From Amoebidium appalachense (lineage: Eukaryota > Ichthyosporea): a DNA stretch of 64,000 bases. The notes beneath the pieces were generated by a model. It did no database searches, had not been told where the DNA came from, and was given only the letters and a program-made list of their open reading frames with translations. Each line of letters opens with the position of its first letter. The first letter of the stretch is position 1. The stretch covers positions 10,540,001 to 10,604,000 of the forward strand of contig CAVNZM010000002.1 of the NCBI GenBank assembly GCA_963693365.1, in the 5' to 3' direction. Positions 56,847-64,000 of this stretch are shown one piece after another. A program made the translations under genes and the position numbers.

Positions 56847-59366
56847 CAAGTCACAGTGGGGTAAAGTTGATGTATGTGTATGCTATGCAACGAAACACCC
56901 TATCTATATGCGCCTATTAGAATCTGCACAAGCCAGACCAGATTCACATCTCGTACTAGATACATGCACTAACTTTATTGCTGATGATTTAATAGATCTC
57001 GGTGATTATGCTGTTGGTGGTAGGAAGGAATATCCCGATGCTCTCTTGTTACCAAACACCACTCCCGCTTAGACTAGGTGAGCCCCTGTCTCAAAAGGAA
57101 AGCTTGTGCCGGCTTGCTAGTATGAATCGATTTGGCCCCCCTGCTGGTATTATTGGTGATACCACTGAAGACCCCCTCATAGACTCTGATAAGTATTTCT
57201 CGGAACTGTTTAAAGATAGGACCCCCACTCAGAAACCTATTGTGTGGCCTGTACACCCATCTATCCCCATAGAATCGATCCTCCCCTGTTTCAGTCCCGA
57301 TACCATATGGTCTGTGATATCTAGTTATAGCTCTAGTAAGCCTTGTGGACCTGATGGACTTCCTGCCGGGTTTCTTAAAATCCTTGTTCCCTCCTACCCA
57401 CAAAAGGAAAGTGATCGTGCTATTAAACCTGATCTTACTATTATGTTAAGCTCTCTCTTTTCTTGGTGTGTTAAATGTGGACATCATGATGTCCCGTCAT
57501 CTTGGTTAGATACCTTAGTGATCCCCATAGTTAAGAAGAACTCTGAGGGCCCCATATCATCTTTTCGCCCCATCACACTAACCCAGGTTGTTCGTAGATT
57601 CTTTGAAGGTTGCTTACTTAGGTTATTTGCACATCACCAGTAGGTTTCAATCTATTCTTCACATACACCCATGCCAATCCGCTTTTCGTAAAAACAATTC
57701 ATGTTATGTTCAAATAATGGCACTGCACGATTCTATGCAAGTTGGTGCATGATATGTTGGTCTTATTGATTGGAAAACTGCTTACGATTCTGTCTCCCCT
57801 GGTCTCCTATGGGAAAAGCTTGCTGCACGGGGTGTACCACACTGCATTGGTGTTTTGTTTAGTAGAAGCACTCTTGTCTCAAACCTATGGTAGAGCTGTG
57901 GTTAATGGGCACCTTTCATATGGTTTTGCTCGTACTAGAGGTCTCTTGCAGGGTTCATTCAGTTGCTTAGCCCCTTTTTGTTTAACCTACTAGTATTTAT
58001 AGATGATTTGGCTGTCAAGATTTATGCCGTTAATGATGACCCTACTAATAACCGCCTGCACTTCCCTATGCTGATGATCTGTCCCTCCTTGCCCGTACCC
58101 CTAGACGCCTGCAAAGATTGTTCGATGTAGTGTCAGACTGGTGCAAGGCAAACCTTATGATCCTCAACATAGACAAATGTGGTGTTCTTGTACCTGATAT
58201 AGCTAACAATTTACACACATTTACATTATTACCTAAACCTGTACCTATAGTTCCAGAATACAAATATCTTGGTGTTCCGGTTAATTCTGTTGGTGTTATG
58301 TTTTCCCATATGGTCGAAAAGAGGGTAGAGCTGGCTCGTAAGCGATTAGCTTTCTTCTCGGCTAATATTTTTAAAGACACACCCCTCCATCCTTCTATTA
58401 GACTTACATTTATTCGCACTTTTGTCTTCCCGGCATGTAAATATGGTTTACCCCTTCTCGCCGCTTGGATCAAGAAAGAGAGAACTAGAGCGCTTAAACC
58501 CTTGGCAAATTTCCTTGAAGCAGAAGTTGCCTCCTTTCTAATTAACAACTGTTGTAAACCTGGGCCTGTAACGCTCTCGATATATGGTCTGGTCCCAATA
58601 GCTGCTAGAGTATCCCATCTCGCGCTGAAATTCAATAAGCACATAAGCCGCTTAAAGAAGTATTTGCCCTCCCACCCTCTCTTCTCTATCCGACCTGTCC
58701 CCTCCTCACCTCTCCCCTCTTTCCTTCCCTCTCTCTCTCCTTTTCCCCCGGGCACAAATACAAATAAACCCCGCAAAAGTGTGCGTGTGGCTTTGGACTG
58801 CCACTTACTTATTAGACATGTACACAATCACAAGATAATTACGCAATATAACAAATGGAAAAAGATACCACACGACACCAGACCCGATGAAAGCATACAC
58901 CTTGAAAAACTAAGCCTTATGTCTCGTTTTATATATAATGACCGCCTTAACAATATTGCCAAATATGGCACTCGCAAATGTGCAACACCTAAAAACATAT
59001 CACCTTCCTGTAGAATTGGTCTTTCTCTAGCTGTCAGCCTCGCGTGATGGTATTATTGATCACAAACCACACTTTTACTGTACACGTGCTATACAGTGGA
59101 GATCTAATAAGTATAACTTGGTGGCATCGTTTGCATGCCCAAACAACACACACACACACCAGTTTAAACGGTCATATATCGCCAAATGTAGTTTGATAGA
59201 CCACATAAAACCGCAACACACACACGTCACATTCACAACAGACACCCAGGAAGATAGCCTACCTGAAAATTACAACATCCTTGATTTTATACTAAACACG
59301 CGTAACTACGACCTGTTTATTAAACGTATTGATTGGCTTGAGAAACACATCATTACAAAATTCTAG
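56847..59366 (+). pseudogene. LINE ORF2 3' part: reverse transcriptase and C-terminal region, frameshifted
   Basis: The reading resumes after the YR element. Frame pieces include 57002-57643 (SSKPCGPDGLPAGFLKIL, SWLDTLVIPIVKKNSEGPIS, FRPITLTQVV), a broken stretch to about 58060 (YVGLIDWKTAYDSVSPGLLW, RTRGLLQGS), the catalytic PYADDLSLLART near 58070-58110, and 58118-59047 (EYKYLGVPVNSVGVMFSHMV). A last piece, 59118-59366, ends IKRIDWLEKHIITKF just before the CA repeat. The FADD-type Asp pair is kept, but at least three frame breaks and several stops make the enzyme non-functional here. Confidence 0.8.
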
Positions 59367-59499
<133 letters not shown>

Positions 59500-60721
59500 C
59501 CAGCTGATACCGAGTGTCCCAGGGGAGCCCGGAAAAAAAACAAAAAAAAAAAAGAAAAAAAAAAAACGGGAACCCCAACTAATTGATCTCTCTTAGTCTT
59601 TATGTGTCTCGTAGAAAAAGTAAATCCTGATATATAATCATCACCCGACATCTATGTATGTGATCATGATATACTGCTGAGGGGATATTCCGAGCAACCC
59701 CCCCCCCCCATACCTGAGACTGGTCTCTCTTTGCCTCGAGTAAACAGCGTAAACCCCCTTCTTCTTTTCTCCCTGGAATCGTGCGGTGTATGGGGCCGGC
59801 CCGCGATGGCCGGGCCGTACAGGCTAGTCTACAGATAAGGTTTGTGACCACCTTAGTGCTGGACTAGGCGTACTTTTGACAGAGGCCTAGGCCACACTCT
59901 TTGCTGATTCCAAGAACATTCAGTACAAGTCTGCCATAATTTCACACAGGCACAATTTACGTATAAAGTGGGCCTGTGCTGTTAGTTTACTGTGTCTGGA
60001 GGGCAATTTGCTCGACGTGATCCGAGTATAATCGGGTACGTGGAGGTGCACAGGAGGGTTGTTTGTGTAGCAAACGTCTACTTTTCCATCAGCTACGGTC
60101 ACATTGAGCAAGCAGAATATGGTTCGTTGGGTTCCCCACTTATAATATTATTTTTCAAGTCACTATCATCATTTATACTACATACCATCACTTTAAGAGT
60201 AAACACTGGCCCGAGAGCCCCAAATCCCCAAATCAACTGGGGCTGTTTCTCAATCACCCCTTGGTGAACATGGAATTTTATTCTACCCATTGAATTCGTG
60301 TGGGACCGTGTTTGTGTGAATGCTTCAATGTGTTTTGTGCAAGCACATTCTTGTGCACTGAAATTTGTTACATCATGCGATTAATCCACCTCTGAAGTGG
60401 GCCTTTGGGCCCCTGGGTTGCGCAATAAAACCTTTCCCATCCCAACCCCTACAATCACAAATCCCCCTGCATCTGCACATCCCGCTTATTCCTTCTCCAT
60501 ATTGACCTTCTCTCTGGTGTGTTTTTGTACAGTTTTTTGTGCAGTTTTTGCCCACATCAATCTATCATGAATGCATCCTTAAAACACCACCCAGGCGCAA
60601 AGTATAGACCAAGAAAACAACAAAAGGGGCCGGAAAGCTGCGTGGGCAGAACGAGAATCCTTTGCGAGGTTGTCCTTCGTCTATGGCGTGCAGGCCATGT
60701 GGAGGCCTGCCCCCTGCCCTG
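59500..60721. other. Region between LINE and TRMT11, no gene recognised
   Basis: About 1.2 kb of balanced to AT-rich DNA with no convincing coding exon. The right part should contain the TRMT11 3' UTR, since that gene reads leftward and stops at 60722. No RNA gene or paired inverted termini were found. Confidence 0.5.
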
Positions 60722-63700
60722 CTAGGGCACGGCACATCTGGCGTCCTGGAAGCGCTGGTGTCGCACCCTTGAGGGCGCATCGTCCTTGTGCTCAAACACT
60801 TTCTCCCGGAAGAAATTGAGCGCGGCCTTCATCTCCTCCGTCACCTCGGGCCCCGGCTGTAAACCCCTCAACCCCCGTGTTAGCATCGTGGAGGGTGCTG
60901 GGCTCTAGACACACAGGCACAACCTACATGCACACCCATGCCCTGCAGGCAACACGCACGCTAGTTTGACCCTGGCCGTGCCCATGCACACAGTCATGTA
61001 TGGTGTCATCTTTGCACCACACAGGACAGTGATAGGCCAGTGGGATCGGTCGGTCTTGATTGGTCAGAGAAGTTTTTAGTGGGTTGATCTGATTGGATCG
61101 ATGGTGTTGCCGTGGCTGCCACTAATGGCTTGCCGTGCCTGAGCCTTACTCTGGGACTCTAGCCTCCATGAAGTTGCCTGATTAACTCACTAAGGCTCTC
61201 AAACTTGCTGCACCTACAAAAGGCTAGAGCTGACTCGATACTAGCCAATATTACATAGCAACTTCATAGTAGAAAAATCACCATATATATCCTTTGAGGT
61301 GCTTTGTCTTAGTATAAGCAACAATAAAGGCTCGGTGTGGCTAAAGCACGTTTCATTTTCCTCGCACGAACTCAGTCACGCATCAATCGATTATCTAAGG
61401 CGGTTGCGGTGAACTGAAGTGATTTGAGCATGATAAACGGGTGCTCAGCCTCGGTGTTATGCTTCGTGGTGCAAGAGAGAGAAACTGGGCCGGCACAATA
61501 TATCCACCATTGTGTGTAAACGCCATCGGCAACCGCATGATACATTGCCAATCAGCAAGCAGCATTTAGTTTAGCTAACGCAGCATGAGGCCCGAATACC
61601 AAGCCTAGTCAATCGGTCAACACTCTCTTTTCGGCCTGTATGCGGCGGATCTCTGGACCCGGTGTTGGGCACGGCTGACAGTCTGAGACCAGCAGCTAAG
61701 CACTGCACGGCCTCAATCTGATGTCCGGGCCATATGGTCTCACTAATGGTGGGTAAGAGTAGAGAAAACCATATATCCGATGGAATATTGTTGGAAAGGC
61801 CAACCGGACCCATCCGGTGGTCATATATTTCCCCCCCGGTGGGTGTTTGTAGGGCTTGGTGCCGGCTGACCACATGTGCCACCCGGCAGAGTGGCTGCTG
61901 GTTCAAATGATGTGCTTTCCCAGCCAAGGCATCTATGCGGCCACTCTCATTGGCCCTAAATCACACCCTTGGCCCAGCCAACTACCACCCAGCAACCCAT
62001 GCAGCCGTTGCTGTCACCCTGCCCATTGTGCACGCACCTGGTAGGCGGCCACCTTGACCATGGTGATCAGCCTGCGGCTCCAGCGCCCAGCCATGGGGTC
62101 CTCGCTGTTGGCCACCAGCGCCATGCTGGGGTGCTGCGGCACATGCTCAGGCCGGTACCTGCGCCCCCCCTCAGCCCCTGCCCCCTGCACCCTCCCCGCC
62201 GCAGGGGAGGGGCCCGCACTCCTCCTTGCAGACGGGCAGCCAGTAGACCAGGCGGCCGTTGGGGCGCAGGTACTTGGCCCCAAACTCCACAATGTCGTGC
62301 ACCACCTGCCCCCCATGTCAATGCCATGCCCACCTGCCGTGCTGCGCCTCCATGCACCCACCCACAGGTGCACAGACCTCTGCCAGGCTGTAGCGCACGG
62401 TCTGCGGGATGTGCGTCGGCCGCCTGCAAGCACCCCATGAGCCCCCCCCCCCCCTCCCCCCCCCCCCCCCCCCCCCGGGGCCCCCCCAGCAATAGCCATG
62501 CAGAGAACAGGCCAACCCAGGCCCACACCCAGTGCGGCATGCAGGCAGTGCTTGGGCCCTCCTGGGCCACACAGGCCACCTACAGGCCATCGGGGATGGT
62601 CCTCTTTGGCCCGGCCTTTTTGGCCCCCACCCGCCTGGCATCCTCCCTGATGCCGTATGGGGCTGCAACCGAACGTCAGCACGGCCCGGCCAGTCCCGTG
62701 GCCTTGGGGGGGGGGGCCTTACGGTCGCAAACAATGGCGTCAAACCACTCGACCGGGCGCAGGGGCATGTGGGCAAAGTCCACCACACACAGGCCCAGCA
62801 GGCGGTCCAGAAACCCGTACTGGCGGAACGACCCGGCAATGTTGGTGCTGGGCCCTGCCTGCCCGTCACTAGCTGCCCACAGCCACCACACAGCCATCCC
62901 TACCGCCACAAGCGCACATGTGGCCGCTAACAACACACCCACACACACACAGCGTGCAAAAACTGATGCTCACAGGTGTGCATGCAAAAATGCGCACAAA
63001 CGCTCACATGCGCCCACACAAGCACACAGACACACACCCCATCCCCCCTGCCCCCCCTCTCCCCCCCCTCACACACACTATACACACGCACACTAGTCAG
63101 GCCCCGAGGGCACACCAGCCTACCTTTGCCCCTGAGCACCCTCGGGTCGATGTCCGAGCCCAGTGTGTGGGCCCCGAAGTGCGCACAGCTGATCAGCAGG
63201 CTGCCTGCCCCCCCCCCCCCCCCCCTTCCCCCCGTCAGTGGTGCCAAGGACCCCCCCCAGCCAGCCCACGGCCCCACCTGTGCCGGCAAACGGGTCATAC
63301 ACCAGTGTGCCCGGTGCCGCCTGCCGCCCCCCGTCAGCGCCCTCCCCCCCCCCTTCCCCCCCCCCCCCTCCCAACGGGCAGCCCGGCACACACCCAGGCC
63401 ATGTTTGCACACAGCAGGCTCAGCTCCGGGTCCATGCTCGTGGTGCCGATGAACGTGCGCTCCGTCAGCTTGTAGTCGTGGATCAGCCGCCGCGCATCCC
63501 CCACACCCACCTGCCCACCTGTCACACCCCCGACCTGTGCCTCCCAGCAGCAACCAGCACGGGCACGCACCTGGCGGCCCATGTATACGTGGTAGGGCTC
63601 TGCGGGGGTGTGCAGGGTGTCTGCGCCGTAGTCCTCCACGTAGCAGAGCACGTGCTGTGGGTTCTGCAGCCCTCCCTCAGCCCCGGCCCCCGGCACCCAC

Positions 63701-64000
63701 CCACCCAGCCAGTGCACCTTTGCAGGCCTACCTTCAGAGCCACATCCGACTGCAGCGGGATATGCTGCAGCCCTGCAAACAGAAGCGCCCGCCGTCTACC
63801 CCCCGCGCCGATCAACAGATTCCTCCCCCCTCCCCCCCCCCCCCCCCCCCCCCCCCCCAGCACACCCCAGCAAGACACCGTGCAACCCATCCCTCACGTC
63901 TTTCTCCCCCCCCCCCCCCCCCCCCCCTTTCCACCGGGGGACACAGCAGCGCACCATACACTCCAGTACCTTTTTTCCTCAGCAGCACAAGCTCAGACTA
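60722..64000 (-). CDS. TRMT11: tRNA (guanine-10-N2) methyltransferase catalytic subunit TRMT11, 5' end cut by the window
   Basis: TRMT11 (Trm11) with TRMT112 makes m2G10 in cytosolic tRNAs. Exons on the minus strand are 63970->64000, 63732-63772, 63571-63663, 63394-63510, 63278-63320, 63124-63204, 62723-62858, 62584-62662, 62378-62423, 62220-62305, 62038-62158 and 60722-60856, with phases that agree. Motifs in order are NPQHVLCYVEDYG, YKLTERTFIGTTSMDPELSL, DPFAGTG (AdoMet-binding motif I), ISCAHFGAHTLGSDIDP and SFRQYGFLDRL. The catalytic DPPYGIRE is assembled across the 62723/62662 splice. GRLVYWLPVC and SRRLITMVKV follow. These match the human enzyme in order and spacing. The N-terminal THUMP-containing part lies beyond the right edge. 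The donor after SLAE is GTCTGT, which is unusual but has GT. Confidence 0.95.
60857..62037 (-). other. TRMT11: Last, long intron of TRMT11
   Basis: This 1.18-kb intron separates KVAAYQ from PGPEVTEEMKAALNFFREKV. It is far longer than the other introns of the gene (roughly 50-250 bases) and AT-richer. It contains no recognisable gene. Terminal repeats were not found. Confidence 0.8.

Noticed and set aside
62014-62682. Long Gly/Ala-rich frames over TRMT11
   Set aside because: They are alternative frames of the spliced TRMT11 exons and C/G tracts.

Overview
This window is nuclear DNA from a eukaryote with GC-rich, compact coding exons (third positions mostly G or C), many short introns of about 37-200 bp, and AT-richer intergenic and long-intron DNA. 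Nearly every small intron has a CTGAC-like branch motif 10-25 bases before the 3' CAG, and donors are mostly GTGCGT, GTACGT, GTGGGT or GTAAGT. The mitochondrial ribosomal proteins look closest to animal/opisthokont types, so a unicellular relative of animals or another GC-rich protist or alga is plausible. I cannot name the species.

Layout, left to right. (1) 765-2982 (+): mitochondrial ribosomal protein uL23m, two exons around a CA-repeat intron. (2) 3160-9888 (-): a many-exon EST1/SMG5/SMG6-type nonsense-mediated-decay factor, tail-to-tail with uL23m. (3) 10.56-13.6 kb: a CA-based satellite split by a 1.8-kb TA-flanked DNA transposon (11081-12881). (4) 14008-14351 (-): last exon of mitochondrial ribosomal protein mS38. 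(5) 17007-18452 (+): complete seven-exon ICT1/mL62 peptidyl-tRNA hydrolase. (6) 19778-46756 (+): one very large gene, VPS13, a bridge-like lipid transfer protein, with chorein N-terminus, VAB region and C-terminal helices. Its long introns hold MITEs. (7) 46.8-50.9 kb: intergenic DNA with one more MITE. (8) 50905-59499: a degenerate LINE with a (CA)n tail, split by a 4.05-kb tyrosine-recombinase element (52795-56846) that has split direct repeats and an open recombinase gene. (9) 60722-64000 (-): TRMT11, the tRNA guanosine-10 methyltransferase, cut by the right edge.

Functionally, three genes serve mitochondrial translation (uL23m, mS38, ICT1), two serve RNA metabolism (SMG5/6-like, TRMT11) and one serves membrane-contact lipid transport (VPS13). 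No operon-like logic is expected here. The accessory interest lies in the nested mobile elements, the satellite, and the homopolymer G/C tracts of up to about 49 bases inside introns.
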